A stretch of DNA of 64,000 nucleotides. It comes from Puniceibacterium sp. IMCC21224. GTDB taxonomy: Bacteria; Pseudomonadota; Alphaproteobacteria; Rhodobacterales; Rhodobacteraceae. Shown here one piece after another: positions 45,299-53,702 of this stretch (its first letter is position 1; every line of letters starts with the position of its first letter). Both the position numbers and the translations under genes were made by a program. Under the pieces are notes generated by a model. That model was not told where the DNA came from, did not search any database, and saw only the letters and a list, made by a program, of their open reading frames with translations. The stretch covers positions 620,001 through 684,000 of the forward strand of contig NZ_LDPY01000001.1 in assembly GCF_001038505.1 (NCBI RefSeq), given 5' to 3'.

Positions 45299-46782
45299 GC
45301 TGCATCCTCTGACATCAGGGACATATAGCTGGCCGCGGATGTGGTCTCGACGTTCGCCCGCGGCAGGTATGGGTAAACATCGAGATCCAACTTCGGCGGC
45401 CGTTTCTCGACGTGGCAGAGGACAAGGTGCTTGACGGCATCAAAGCCGACCGCGCCCAGTTGCAGAGCCTTCTTCACGGCGGCATGCAGATCGTCGATGT
45501 CGAAGGTCTCGAGCAGGCGCAGCACCTGCACATATTCCCGGCGTCCGGCTTTGATCATGCGCGCTTCCATCAAGCGGCGCAGGGTCGCGAACTCCGACGG
45601 CAGGTCCCATTCTGCCAAGGGAGCCGCCTGGTCGAGAGCGTTGATCTTCTGCTCGATCAGCGGAAGGTAATGCCGCGGATCGAAGACCATGTCCTCGCGG
45701 TCGTAGCAGCGCGGATGACGTGCGATGACCTCGCCGCCGCAGCCGATCACGACCACGTCGACATAGCCCCTGATCCAGACGTCACGATGGCCGTAGGCAA
45801 CCGGGACCGAGTAATCATTGGTTTTGTAGCGCACCAACGCCTGCGAACTGACCCGTCCGGTTGTCTGATCGCAGGCATCGAACGGCGCCACAGGCAGGTC
45901 GGACATCGCGGCCAGATCCCGCTCGAGGCGTTGGCCAATCGTCTCGGACTGACCTCGCAAGACATCCGCCTGACGTTTGAGACACTGTGTCTCCAGGTAA
46001 TCGTTGAACGCGTCCCAGGTCGCGAACCGCGGGATTGGCACCATGAAGTTGCGGCGCGAGTAACCGACCAGGCCTTCCGCATTGCCCTTGTCATTTCCCT
46101 TGCCGGGTCGCCCGTAGCGGTCACGGAACAGGTAATGTGACAGGAACCCGCTGAACAGCGTAGCCCTCTGACGTGACCCGTCCGGCAGGATCTTCGCAAC
46201 CAAACAGCGGTCGTTGTCGTAGAGCACCGACACCGGCACCTTGCCGAAGAACGCGAAGGCGTGGACGTGGCCATCAACCCAGGCTTCGGCAGTGGCCGCC
46301 GGATAGGCACGGACATAGCAGGCGTCGCTGTGCGGCAGATCCATGACAAAGAAATGCGCCTTCTGCTCGATGCCGCAGATGACGACCACCGCCTCGCCAA
46401 AGTCGGCCTGGGCATGACCGGGCGGATGCGCCAGCGGCACGAACATCTCGCGGCCGCGCCGTTCGCGCTGTCGCATGTAATCCTTCACGATCGTGTAGCC
46501 CCCGGTGAAGGCATGCTCGTCGCGGAGCCGCTCGAACACCCGCTTCGCCGTGTGCCGCTGCTTGCGAGGGACCTCCCGATCGCCGTCCAGCCAACCGTCG
46601 ATGATCCCGGTGAAGGCATCCAGCTTCGGTCGCTTGACCGGCGCCTTCCGCCGATATCCAGGTGGAACCGAAAACGCCATCATCTTGGCTACGCTATCGC
46701 GCGAGATGTTGAAATGCCGCGCCGCCTCACGCTGGCTCATGCCCTCAGCACAGGCCAGCCGAACCTTCCGATACAAATCCAC
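45295..46782 (-). CDS. istA: IstA, IS21 DDE transposase
   Basis: The protein has 495 residues, starting at GTG 46782 with GGAGG upstream. An N-terminal helix-turn-helix (GMSQREAARHFNISRDSVAK) binds the ends. The RNase H-like catalytic core has Asp in HAQADFGEA, Asp in VLYDNDRC and Glu in KGNAEGLVGYSRR. A C-terminal beta-rich domain follows. The frame is intact. Confidence 0.95.
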   Translation of the reverse strand: MDLYRKVRLACAEGMSQREAARHFNISRDSVAKMMAFSVPPGYRRKAPVKRPKLDAFTGIIDGWLDGDREVPRKQRHTAKRVFERLRDEHAFTGGYTIVKDYMRQRERRGREMFVPLAHPPGHAQADFGEAVVVICGIEQKAHFFVMDLPHSDACYVRAYPAATAEAWVDGHVHAFAFFGKVPVSVLYDNDRCLVAKILPDGSRQRATLFSGFLSHYLFRDRYGRPGKGNDKGNAEGLVGYSRRNFMVPIPRFATWDAFNDYLETQCLKRQADVLRGQSETIGQRLERDLAAMSDLPVAPFDACDQTTGRVSSQALVRYKTNDYSVPVAYGHRDVWIRGYVDVVVIGCGGEVIARHPRCYDREDMVFDPRHYLPLIEQKINALDQAAPLAEWDLPSEFATLRRLMEARMIKAGRREYVQVLRLLETFDIDDLHAAVKKALQLGAVGFDAVKHLVLCHVEKRPPKLDLDVYPYLPRANVETTSAASYMSLMSEDAA

Positions 46783-46872
46783 AGTGAAAATCCTCCCGCC
46801 CTCCCTGTCACCAGAAAGGGTAAAGGTGGACGACTTTTACACCGCCCGCAGCAGGCTCATCCCGCCGCTACC

Positions 46873-46900
46873 GTGGCCGACTTTCGCACCGCCGTTTTCA
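46873..46900. repeat. IS21 right terminal inverted repeat
   Basis: It reads GTGGCCGACTTTCGCACCGC followed by CGTTTTCA, the complement of the left end with about 21 of 28 matches. A further internal copy, GTGGACGACTTTTACACCGC, starts at 46828. The second target copy CTTCA follows at 46901-46905. Confidence 0.88.
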
Positions 46901-47269
46901 CTTCATCTACGCTTGGAAGCTCGACAGCTACAATGCGATGAGCAAGGTCTGCTTTCCTTGCGTCTTTCTCACGCTTGTTCAAGCCATCCCAGCTTCTGAG
47001 ATAATTGGTGGAGATGGTAGCTGTTTCTGGATTGGCGTCTTCGTAACTGTCCGAAAGACACCTATGGGCGAATACATATCTTTGTGGGTGCTTAATAAAC
47101 CCTGCCCAAGCACGGATGTTTTTGTCTGCTTCAGTCTCTTGATAGCGATCTGGCTCTGAAGCCGCCTGAATGTACTCCCTGAGAACATCAAGGGATATCA
47201 GGAATATGGACTTGTCCCGATTTAGTTCCGGTCTCTTTCGAGCGATATTCGCAATGAAGGAGACACAAA

Positions 47270-47545
47270 TTGGCACCAAGATACAGCGACGAGTTCAGAC
47301 GTGATGCGGTTCGCATTGCAACAAGCAGTGGACTGACGCGACCTCAGATTGCGTCTGATTTAGGGGTTGGTGTTTCGACACTGAACAAGTGGGTTCAACA
47401 CCATCAGAATGATGACCTGATGTCCGGCCCGCATGAGGATGTGGAGAAGGAGAACGCCCGCCTTCGCAAAGAGAACCGGCTACTCCGCGAGGAGAGGGAA
47501 GTGTTAAAGAAGGCGACGATCTTCTTCGCAGGCCAAAAGGCGTGA
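47270..47545 (+). CDS. IS3-family OrfA (helix-turn-helix) of the truncated element
   Basis: The protein has 91 residues, starting at TTG 47270 with AAGGAG upstream. YSDEFRRDAVRIATSSG and IASDLGVGVSTLNKWVQ form the helix-turn-helix of IS3-type OrfA, followed by a leucine-zipper helix (ENARLRKENRLLREEREVLK). orfB follows in the -1 frame. OrfA alone cannot transpose, and the partner gene is broken, so this copy is inactive. Confidence 0.88.
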   Translation: MAPRYSDEFRRDAVRIATSSGLTRPQIASDLGVGVSTLNKWVQHHQNDDLMSGPHEDVEKENARLRKENRLLREEREVLKKATIFFAGQKA

Positions 47546-47649
47546 GGTTTGCCTTTATCGACACCTGGAAGAAGATCTGGCCCATTGAGTTTCTATGCCG
47601 CGTTTTGCGGGTAACTTCCCGTGGGTTTCGCGCCTGGAAGATCCGCCCT
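47542..47649 (+). pseudogene. OrfB fragment of the truncated IS3-type element
   Basis: GTG 47542 opens a -1 frame relative to orfA. Its 36 codons read VRFAFIDTWKKIWPIEFLCR and on to FRAWKIRP, the N-terminal region of IS3 OrfB. The frame is broken at the boundary with the next insertion sequence; the DDE core is absent and is not found on the other side. Confidence 0.82.
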
Positions 47650-47734
47650 TGTCTGACGTCAGCGCTTTTGGGACAGATTTGAGGATTTGAACAACGGAGG
47701 ATTTCTGGTTCATCGTAGCTTTCAAGGAGCGAAG

Positions 47735-48109
47735 ATGAACAAGACATCCGGAACGTCGAAGGACGCAGCTGACAAGCTGGTCAAGAACATCCGCCGCAAG
47801 ACGCGGCAGACCTATTCTGCAGAGGAGAAGATCCGCATCGTCTTAGCTGGCCTGCGCGGTGAGGAAAGCATTTCGGTGCTATGTCGGCGGGAGGGTATCG
47901 CCGAGAGCCTGTATTACAGCTGGTCGAAGGAGTTCCTGGAGGCTGGCAAGCGTCGCTTGTCTGGCGATACGGCGCGCCAAGCCACGTCGCCGGAGGTGAA
48001 GGAGCTTCGCTCTGAGTCTTTGGCCCTGAAGGAATGCGTGGCCGATCTCACCCTGGAAAACCGTCTGCTCAAAAAAAGTATGACAGGGGCTGGGGAGGTG
48101 GAGGAATGA
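47735..48109 (+). CDS. IS3-family OrfA of the complete second element
   Basis: The protein has 124 residues from ATG 47735, preceded by AAGGAG. It has a helix-turn-helix (TYSAEEKIRIVLAGLRGEES; CRREGIAESLYYSWSKEFL) and a C-terminal zipper-like helix ending ENRLLKKSMTGAGEVEE. The slippery run AAAAAAAG at 48071-48078 lies near its end, allowing a -1 shift into orfB to make the full transposase. Confidence 0.9.
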   Translation: MNKTSGTSKDAADKLVKNIRRKTRQTYSAEEKIRIVLAGLRGEESISVLCRREGIAESLYYSWSKEFLEAGKRRLSGDTARQATSPEVKELRSESLALKECVADLTLENRLLKKSMTGAGEVEE

Positions 48110-49086
48110 GATACCCTGCAACCGAGAAGCTTGAGATCATCCGCACCGTTGAAGGTTCGCATCTGCCCACCAAAATGACGCTGGATATGCTGGGCATTCC
48201 GCGCACGGCTTTCTACCGCTGGTATGATCGCTACGTCGAGGGCGGGTTCGATGCGCTGGCCGATCGGTCTCCTCGACCAGGGTCGGTCTGGAATCGAATA
48301 CCCCAAGACCGGCGCGATGACCTGATCGAGTTTGCGTTAGAACATGAGGCGCTGACGACACGTGAACTGGCGGTCAAATACACCGATGAGAACCGGTATT
48401 TTATCTCGGAATCATCGGCTTACCGCATTCTTAAAGCAGCTGATCTGATCACGGCGCCGGACTATGTGGTGATCAAGGCCGCGGACGAGTTCACGGACAA
48501 GACCACGGCCATCCATCAGCTCTGGCAGACCGACTTCACCTACTTCAAGATCATCGGCTGGGGCTGGTATTACCTGTCCACCATCCTCGACGACTACAGC
48601 CGCTACATCATCGCCTGGAAGCTTTGCACAAACATGCGGGCCGAGGACGTGACGGACACGATTGAACTGGCTCTGAGCGCATCGGGCTGTGACCAAGCCG
48701 TCGTCCGGCACAAGCCGCGCCTGCTGAGTGACAACGGGGCCTGCTACATCTCTGGCGACCTCGCCAAGTGGTTGGGAAATCAAAAAATGGGCCACGTTCG
48801 CGGGGCACCATTCCATCCGCAAACCCAGGGCAAGATTGAGCGCTGGCACCAAACTATGAAGAACCGGGTTCTGCTGGAAAACTACTACCTGCCCGGCGAT
48901 CTCGAACGCCAGATCGGGGCCTTCGTAGAGTATTACAACAACGCGCGATACCACGAGAGTCTCAACAACGTCACGCCCGCCGACGTCTACTTTGGGCGCG
49001 ACAAAGCCATCCTCAGAGAAAGGAAGAAGATCAAGATACTGACAATCCGCGAACGCCGCTTGCAACACCAAAAACAAGCCGCATAA
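48106..49086 (+). CDS. IS3-family OrfB, DDE integrase-type transposase
   Basis: The protein has 326 residues from ATG 48106, which overlaps the orfA stop (ATGA); the frame is also open from 48034 for the frameshift fusion. It is an rve/integrase core with Asp in LWQTDFTYFKI, Asp in LLSDNGACYI and Glu in TQGKIERWHQTMK, spaced as in the DD35E family. LDDYSRYIIAW is also typical. The gene is intact. Confidence 0.92.
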   Translation: MRYPATEKLEIIRTVEGSHLPTKMTLDMLGIPRTAFYRWYDRYVEGGFDALADRSPRPGSVWNRIPQDRRDDLIEFALEHEALTTRELAVKYTDENRYFISESSAYRILKAADLITAPDYVVIKAADEFTDKTTAIHQLWQTDFTYFKIIGWGWYYLSTILDDYSRYIIAWKLCTNMRAEDVTDTIELALSASGCDQAVVRHKPRLLSDNGACYISGDLAKWLGNQKMGHVRGAPFHPQTQGKIERWHQTMKNRVLLENYYLPGDLERQIGAFVEYYNNARYHESLNNVTPADVYFGRDKAILRERKKIKILTIRERRLQHQKQAA

Positions 49087-49159
49087 TCAATCACACAAAC
49101 GAGCCAGAGCCTCCAATGCTCAAGCCGCTCTGATGTCCCATTTTATATGACGACGGACA

Positions 49160-49234
49160 TCTTGGTGCCAATTTGTGTCTCCTTCATTGCGAATATCGCT
49201 CGAAAGAGACCGGAACTAAATCGGGACAAGTCCA
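49160..49234 (-). mobile_element. Inverted duplicate of the truncated IS3-type element's left end
   Basis: These 75 bp are the exact reverse complement of 47207-47281, including the outer end TGGACTTGTCCC, the ribosome-binding site and the first orfA codons. They begin immediately at the right end of the second element. A single insertion into one copy cannot explain this; two inverted copies of the first element, or an inversion linked to the second element, are required. Confidence 0.88.
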
Positions 49235-49399
49235 AAACGCCGACGAAACCTCAATCTTCCGCCGCTTAACGTGTCAACATGCTTCATGGTTACTGTCATA
49301 GCCATTGCCCAAAGAGTCTCCGTTGTGACCCGGAAAGTGTCCCAACAAACCGTCGAAGAGCCTGATAAGCTTGAAAATAAGGGTGATCGGCATGCGATC

Positions 49400-49485
<86 letters not shown>

Positions 49486-49632
49486 AGGTGTCGTGAAGCA
49501 GGCATCTAAGCTGGGTGCGCTGCACTGTCAACGGGCTTTTTTACGAATTAGGCAATCGCGGCCACGCAGCACTTGTGCGCGCAATTGCAGGTCATTAAGC
49601 AGAGAGGGCAGGCTTGGCTGGAGAGAGATCAG

Positions 49633-50619
49633 ATGTTCAAACTCGTCACCATCTACGGCGGCTCCGGTTTTGTCGGACGCTATGTCGCACGGCGCATGGC
49701 CAAAGCGGGCTGGCGCGTGCGGGTTGCGGTGCGGCGTCCAAACGAGGCGCTTTTTGTCAGACCTTTTGGCGCAGTCGGACAGGTCGAACCTGTGTTCTGC
49801 AATATCCGGGACGATGAATCGGTTCGCGCGGCGATGATTGGCGCCGATGCCGTCGTCAATTGCGTCGGCGTTCTGGTGGGGCGTGGAAAGAACAGCTTTG
49901 ACGCGGTTCATGTCGATGGTGCCGAACGGATTGCCCGTCTGGCGACCGAGCAAGGTGTGGCGCAGCTGGTTCAGATGTCGGCCATCGGCGCGGATTCCGC
50001 AAGCGAGAGCACCTATGCCAGCACCAAAGGCAAGGGGGAGGCCGCGACGCTGGCGGTTTACCCCGATGTGGTTATCCTGCGCCCGTCGATTATCTTCGGG
50101 GCTGAGGATGAATTCTTTAATCGCTTCGCCAAGATGACGCGCTTTGGACCGGTTCTGCCGATTGTAGGCGCCGACACGCGGTTTCAGCCGGTCTATGTGG
50201 ACGATGTGGCCAAGGCGGTTCAGCAGGCGGTCGAGGGGGGTGTTGCCCCAGGCGTTTATGAACTGGGTGGGCCGGATGTCAGTACGTTCCGCGAACTGAT
50301 GGATCAGATGCTGCGGGTCATTCAGCGCCGCAGACTGGTGATTAACGTGCCGTTCCCCGTGGCGCGAATGAAGGCATATGGTCTAGATATGATTGAAAAA
50401 ATCTCTCTGGGACTGGTGCGCAATGGGCTGATCACCCGCGATCAGGTCCGCACCTTGCGATATGATAATGTCGTCGCGGACGGAGCAAAAGGGTTTGCCG
50501 ACTTGGAGATCGCGCCCGTGCCATCTGAGGCGGTGTTGCCGGATTACCTCTGGCCTTACCGGCCTTCAGGTCAGTACGCGGCGATCAAGGATTCGGCGAA
50601 GAACCTGCGCGCCCGCTAA
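49633..50619 (+). CDS. NDUFA9-like NAD(P)-binding protein (complex I-associated SDR)
   Basis: The protein has 328 residues from ATG 49633 (GAGAGAG upstream). It is an extended/atypical short-chain dehydrogenase: N-terminal Rossmann motif TIYGGSGFVGRYVARRMAKA (GGxGFxG), then NCVGVLV, STKGKGEAA and VILRPSIIFGAED. The catalytic Tyr-x3-Lys pair is weak (YASTKGKGE). This matches the NDUFA9 accessory subunit family, which binds NADPH and stabilises complex I in alphaproteobacteria and mitochondria. Its genes here are not beside nuo genes. Confidence 0.85.
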   Translation: MFKLVTIYGGSGFVGRYVARRMAKAGWRVRVAVRRPNEALFVRPFGAVGQVEPVFCNIRDDESVRAAMIGADAVVNCVGVLVGRGKNSFDAVHVDGAERIARLATEQGVAQLVQMSAIGADSASESTYASTKGKGEAATLAVYPDVVILRPSIIFGAEDEFFNRFAKMTRFGPVLPIVGADTRFQPVYVDDVAKAVQQAVEGGVAPGVYELGGPDVSTFRELMDQMLRVIQRRRLVINVPFPVARMKAYGLDMIEKISLGLVRNGLITRDQVRTLRYDNVVADGAKGFADLEIAPVPSEAVLPDYLWPYRPSGQYAAIKDSAKNLRAR

Positions 50620-50635
50620 AGACGTTTGTGGCGCA

Positions 50636-51343
50636 TCAGAGCCCGGCAACGGTGCGGCGCACCACCTCGACCCGCGCAGCGTTGGGCGGATGGCTGCCCA
50701 GGAAACGGTTGCCGGGGTCGGGAATGCGGGCAAAGAACGCGGCCCCGCGCACGGGATCAAACCCGGAGCGAACCGAAATGATGGTTCCCAACTGATCAGC
50801 TTCAAGCTCGAATTCCTTGGAATAAGTACGCGCGCCGACAGCAGCGCCGAATTCTTCGGCTGAGCGTACGCTTTCTGCGCTGGCTCCGCTCATCGCGGCA
50901 AGGCCGGAAAAGATCACCGCGCCAACTGTAGCATTCTGTTGCGTCCGCGCTAGGTGACCAAGGATGTGATGGGCGGATTCGTGTCCCATGACAAAGGCCA
51001 GTTCGTCAGCATTCTGGGCCGACGCGATCAGAGCCAGATTGAACGCGACGATCGGACGGCCATCGCGGGCAACGGTCTGAAATGCGTTCGGTTCCTGTCC
51101 GGGGCGATCATCGACCACAATCAGGAAATCGCAATTCATCCGGGGCGCGATACGGCGGCATTCCTGTTCGGCCACGGGTTCGACTGTGTCGACCACCTGA
51201 ACAAACGTGCGCGCGGCACGTTGCGCGCGCGTGCGTATTTCCGTTTCATCCGATGTTTCGCCCGGAATCGGCAGGGTTGCTACGCTTGGCGGCACGGCGC
51301 AGCCCGAGAGGGCAAGACAGAATAGCGGGATAAGCCAGCGCAT
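50636..51343 (-). CDS. M48-family metalloprotease lipoprotein
   Basis: The protein has 235 residues from ATG 51343, giving a lipoprotein signal (MRWLIPLFCLALSGC). The zinc motif GHESAHHILGHLA (HExxH) and downstream EFELEADQLGTI (third ligand Glu) are those of M48 peptidases. The C-terminal FARIPDPGNRFLGSHPPNAAR has the SHP region conserved in the family. It acts in the periplasm, probably on misfolded outer-membrane proteins as BepA-type enzymes do; it lacks a TPR domain. Confidence 0.92.
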   Translation of the reverse strand: MRWLIPLFCLALSGCAVPPSVATLPIPGETSDETEIRTRAQRAARTFVQVVDTVEPVAEQECRRIAPRMNCDFLIVVDDRPGQEPNAFQTVARDGRPIVAFNLALIASAQNADELAFVMGHESAHHILGHLARTQQNATVGAVIFSGLAAMSGASAESVRSAEEFGAAVGARTYSKEFELEADQLGTIISVRSGFDPVRGAAFFARIPDPGNRFLGSHPPNAARVEVVRRTVAGL

Positions 51344-51512
51344 GTAGGCTCCAATTTGACAGAGGTTCAGAAATAGAGTGCGATGGCCTCTGAGGCCAGT
51401 CACATTTTCACAATCCGAGTGATCCCTTTGAATATTCAGCAAATATGGACAATCGACGCGACAGAGGCCGCAGGGGCTGGGCAAGACCCGGCAGGCTGGA
51501 TATTCTGGGCGC

Positions 51513-51743
51513 ATGTTTAGCATAGAGCATGAATTTGACGCGACCGTCGTCACCCTTGTTGACGAGGGTGAGGTGCCGTTGCAAGAAGATGTGATCGTCA
51601 GTTCCTTTGAGGAATGCGTCACGGTCGAACAATACGATCCGCGCACTGACAGAGTAAACAAGATCACGCTGTCGATGACGCAGATGCGCGATCTTGAGGC
51701 GGCGATTTCGCTGCCCGAAGGGGTCTATACCCGATCGGGCTAA
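51513..51743 (+). CDS. Hypothetical 76-residue protein
   Basis: The translation starts MFSIEHEFDATVVTLVDEGE and contains EECVTVEQYDPRTDRVNKIT. It is acidic, beta-like and without signal peptide or membrane segment. The upstream Shine-Dalgarno is weak (CTGGGCGC). I believe this is a conserved short protein of Rhodobacterales but cannot name a family. It converges with the DUF167 gene 18 bp away. Confidence 0.6.
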   Translation: MFSIEHEFDATVVTLVDEGEVPLQEDVIVSSFEECVTVEQYDPRTDRVNKITLSMTQMRDLEAAISLPEGVYTRSG

Positions 51744-51761
51744 ATCCCCCGACCAATCTGG

Positions 51762-52019
51762 CTATTCGACCCGGAACACCTTGTCGCGGCTGTGTGCACC
51801 GTGTTGCAGGACAAGACGGGTTCGCGCGATGCCCATCGCCTTGGCCAGCAGCTTTTGTACTGCGGTTGTCGCCTTGCCATCCGTCGGTGCGGGGGTGACA
51901 TAGATCCGCAGCGCGCCGGTGTCGTCCGTGTCGATACGGTTCGCTGCTGCCTTTGGTGTAACGCGCACACGGATCAGCGTATTGCTGTGGGCAAGGTGGG
52001 ACAGGTCGGGCAGGGACAT
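51762..52019 (-). CDS. DUF167 (YggU-like) protein
   Basis: The protein has 85 residues, matching the usual short DUF167 length. Features are IRVRVTPKAAANRI at the start, DGKATTAVQKLLAKAMGI in the middle and KVFRVE at the end. It is a small alpha/beta protein of unknown activity. It stands alone, with convergent and divergent neighbours. Confidence 0.9.
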   Translation of the reverse strand: MSLPDLSHLAHSNTLIRVRVTPKAAANRIDTDDTGALRIYVTPAPTDGKATTAVQKLLAKAMGIARTRLVLQHGAHSRDKVFRVE

Positions 52020-52131
52020 GCGGACGGCTTAGCACAGGGGCTTTGCATGGTGTTGATGAAATCTGTGACGATTTGCGGTTGAAACCTGACAGTTTGCGTC
52101 AGACATATGAACAAATTGCAAGGAGCTGACG

Positions 52132-52710
52132 ATGCCCGTACCCAACCCCGCCGCGCTGGAATTTCTGCTGACCCGCCGGTCACGCCCGGCCAAGACGCTG
52201 TCCGGCCCCGCGCCGACCCGCGATGAACTGGTCCCGATCCTGACAGCGGCTGCCCGGACGCCGGACCATGGCAAACTTGAACCATGGCGCTTTGTTGTGC
52301 TTGAACGCGGCGCGCTGGATCGCATGGCCGCTGCTGCCACTGCGCGGGCGGCGGAATTAGAGCTGGACCCCCTCCAGGCAGACAAGGGGCGCGCGCAGTT
52401 TTCCGACAGCCCGCTGTGCGTCGCCGTGATCGAGGTGCAGCGCGATAACCCCAAGGTGCCCGAAATCGAGCAGACCTATTCCGTCGGCGCCGTCTGTCTG
52501 GCGTTGCTGAACGGCGCGCTTGCGGCGGGTTGGGGCGCCAATTGGCTGTCAGGTTGGGTGGCGCATGACCGCGACTTTACCGCCACCACGCTGGGGCTTG
52601 AGCCGCACGAACGTGTGGCGGGCTATATCCACATCGGCACCGAAACATCGGCCCCGCCAGACCGTCCGCGCCCGGACCTGGACCTGATCACAACCTGGGC
52701 CAGCGAATGA
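52132..52710 (+). CDS. Nitroreductase-family flavoprotein (YdjA-like)
   Basis: The protein has 192 residues, and ATG 52132 follows AAGGAG. Early FLLTRRSRPAKTLSGPAP and AARTPDHGKLEPWRFVVL form the FMN-binding site, and WGANWLSGW and GLEPHERVAGYIHIG complete the fold. The minimal length resembles E. coli YdjA. It reduces a nitro or quinone compound with NAD(P)H; the natural substrate is unknown. Its stop overlaps the next start. Confidence 0.9.
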   Translation: MPVPNPAALEFLLTRRSRPAKTLSGPAPTRDELVPILTAAARTPDHGKLEPWRFVVLERGALDRMAAAATARAAELELDPLQADKGRAQFSDSPLCVAVIEVQRDNPKVPEIEQTYSVGAVCLALLNGALAAGWGANWLSGWVAHDRDFTATTLGLEPHERVAGYIHIGTETSAPPDRPRPDLDLITTWASE

Positions 52711-53408
52711 TCCTGGCATCTTTTCTGCGATCCCTGGGCCAGATGGGCGACCCGCGCTTTCGCCGGGTGCTGTTTCTGGGGATCGGGCTGGCTGCCGCGC
52801 TGCTTGTCGGGTTCTATGCCGGGTTCCTGTGGCTGCTGAACGCGATGGTGGGCGATACGACAACTGTGCTTCTGCTGGGCGAGGTGCGCTGGCTCAACGA
52901 TCTGCTCAGTTGGGGATCCATCGGGTTGATGCTGATCCTGTCGGTGTTCCTGATGGTGCCGGTTGCCTCGGCCATAACGTCGATGTTCCTCGACGATGTG
53001 GCGCAGGCGGTCGAGGACCGTCATTATCCGGGTTTGCCGATCGCGACTCGGGTGCCTTTTGGCGATGCCATGCGCGACACGATCAACTTTCTTGGTGTGC
53101 TGATCGGAGCGAACCTGCTGGCGTTGCTGCTGTATGTGTTTCTGGCTCCGGCGGCGTTGTTCATCTTTTGGGGGTTGAACGGCTTTTTACTGGGGCGTGA
53201 ATATTTCACCCTTGCCGCCATGCGCCGGGTCGGACGGGACGGGGCCAAGGCACTGCGGCGCAAGCATATCGGCACAATCTGGCTGGCCGGCGTGTTGATG
53301 GCGATGCCGCTATCCCTGCCGCTGGTCAATCTGGTGATTCCGATCCTTGGCGCGGCGACGTTTACCCATCTGTTCCACGCACTTCGGGCAGAGGGCTCAT
53401 CCGGTTAA
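52707..53408 (+). CDS. EI24/CysZ-like membrane protein
   Basis: The protein has 233 residues and starts in the ATGA overlap with the nitroreductase gene. Strong membrane segments are visible (VLFLGIGLAAALLVGFYAGFLW and the VNFLGVLIGANLLALLLY-like segment at about residue 130), with the family's FWGLNGFLLGREYF loop. CysZ proteins let sulfate through the inner membrane; for EI24-type homologues in alphaproteobacteria transport has not been shown. The last 47 bp overlap the convergent DUF1467 gene. Confidence 0.85.
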   Translation: MILASFLRSLGQMGDPRFRRVLFLGIGLAAALLVGFYAGFLWLLNAMVGDTTTVLLLGEVRWLNDLLSWGSIGLMLILSVFLMVPVASAITSMFLDDVAQAVEDRHYPGLPIATRVPFGDAMRDTINFLGVLIGANLLALLLYVFLAPAALFIFWGLNGFLLGREYFTLAAMRRVGRDGAKALRRKHIGTIWLAGVLMAMPLSLPLVNLVIPILGAATFTHLFHALRAEGSSG

Positions 53409-53658
53409 AATAGTCGAGATCGCGGACGGTGAGCATGCCGGAAAAGATCACCCCCGCGATGATTGCCCACAGGACCGCAGTCACGCCCGTGGTGATCCAT
53501 GCCTTTTTCTTTAGCCCGTGCACCTCGGGCGATCCCGCATGTGTGCCGGGGACAACGCGCCCGACATCCCCCTGGGTTTGCAATCGAATCGGAATCACCA
53601 CCAGAAAGGTCAGAAACCAAAGGACAGCGAACAGCACGATGGCAGATGTGATGGACAT
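53362..53658 (-). CDS. DUF1467 membrane protein
   Basis: The protein has 98 residues, with AAGGAA before ATG 53658. It has two membrane helices: SAIVLFAVLWFLTFLVVIPI at the N-terminus and GVTAVLWAIIAGVIFSGML in the second half, separated by a basic loop with HGLKKKAWIT. This fits DUF1467, a short alphaproteobacterial family often found with mce, as here. Function unknown. Confidence 0.9.
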   Translation of the reverse strand: MSITSAIVLFAVLWFLTFLVVIPIRLQTQGDVGRVVPGTHAGSPEVHGLKKKAWITTGVTAVLWAIIAGVIFSGMLTVRDLDYFNRMSPLPEVRGTDG

Positions 53659-53702
53659 AGAAGGTGTTCCTTGCTCGGTTCATACGATCAAATAGGGCGC
53701 GT

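Larger units (their letters stand above)
44388..46900 (-). mobile_element. Complete IS21-family insertion sequence (2,513 bp)
   Basis: It contains istA and istB in the usual overlapping order. The ends are tgtcaacggcggagacaaaa... on the left and ...cgcaccgccgttttca on the right; the terminal 28 bp match at about 21 positions as inverted repeats and both ends are TG...CA. Each end has a second internal copy of the repeat, as IS21 elements do. A 5-bp target duplication CTTCA flanks it (44383-44387 and 46901-46905). Both genes are intact, so the element may be active. Confidence 0.93.
44312..47206 (-). pseudogene. Unknown gene split by an IS21 element and cut by an IS3-type fragment
   Basis: The two coding pieces are 46901-47206 and 44312-44387. 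Removing the IS21 element and one copy of the 5-bp target duplication rejoins the frame exactly: ...VAVELPSVDEV continues as SEFYNSCAKHLQVLIKSENK and stops after two more residues. The visible product is about 126 residues (FLISLDVLREYIQAASEPDR near the break). Its start is lost beyond 47207, where the IS3-type fragment begins. The low-G+C, charged sequence differs from the housekeeping genes. No family is recognised. Confidence 0.75.
47207..47649 (+). mobile_element. Left part of an IS3-type insertion sequence (truncated)
   Basis: It begins TGGACTTGTCCCGATTTAGT, a TGG-type end as in many IS3-family elements, and contains orfA and the first 36 codons of orfB. It stops exactly where the second insertion sequence starts at 47650. 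Its first 75 bp recur in reverse at 49160-49234. The right part of the element, including the catalytic core, is missing. Confidence 0.8.
47650..49159 (+). mobile_element. Second IS3-family insertion sequence (1,510 bp), apparently complete
   Basis: The terminal 26 bp are imperfect inverted repeats: TGTCTGACGTCA...GGGACA at the left (47650-47675) and the complement of TGTCCGTCGTCA...GGGACA at the right (49134-49159), with about 17 matches. It contains orfA and orfB with a frameshift signal. The flanks (CCCT on the left, TCTT on the right) are not duplicated, so one side has been rearranged after insertion. Confidence 0.85.
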
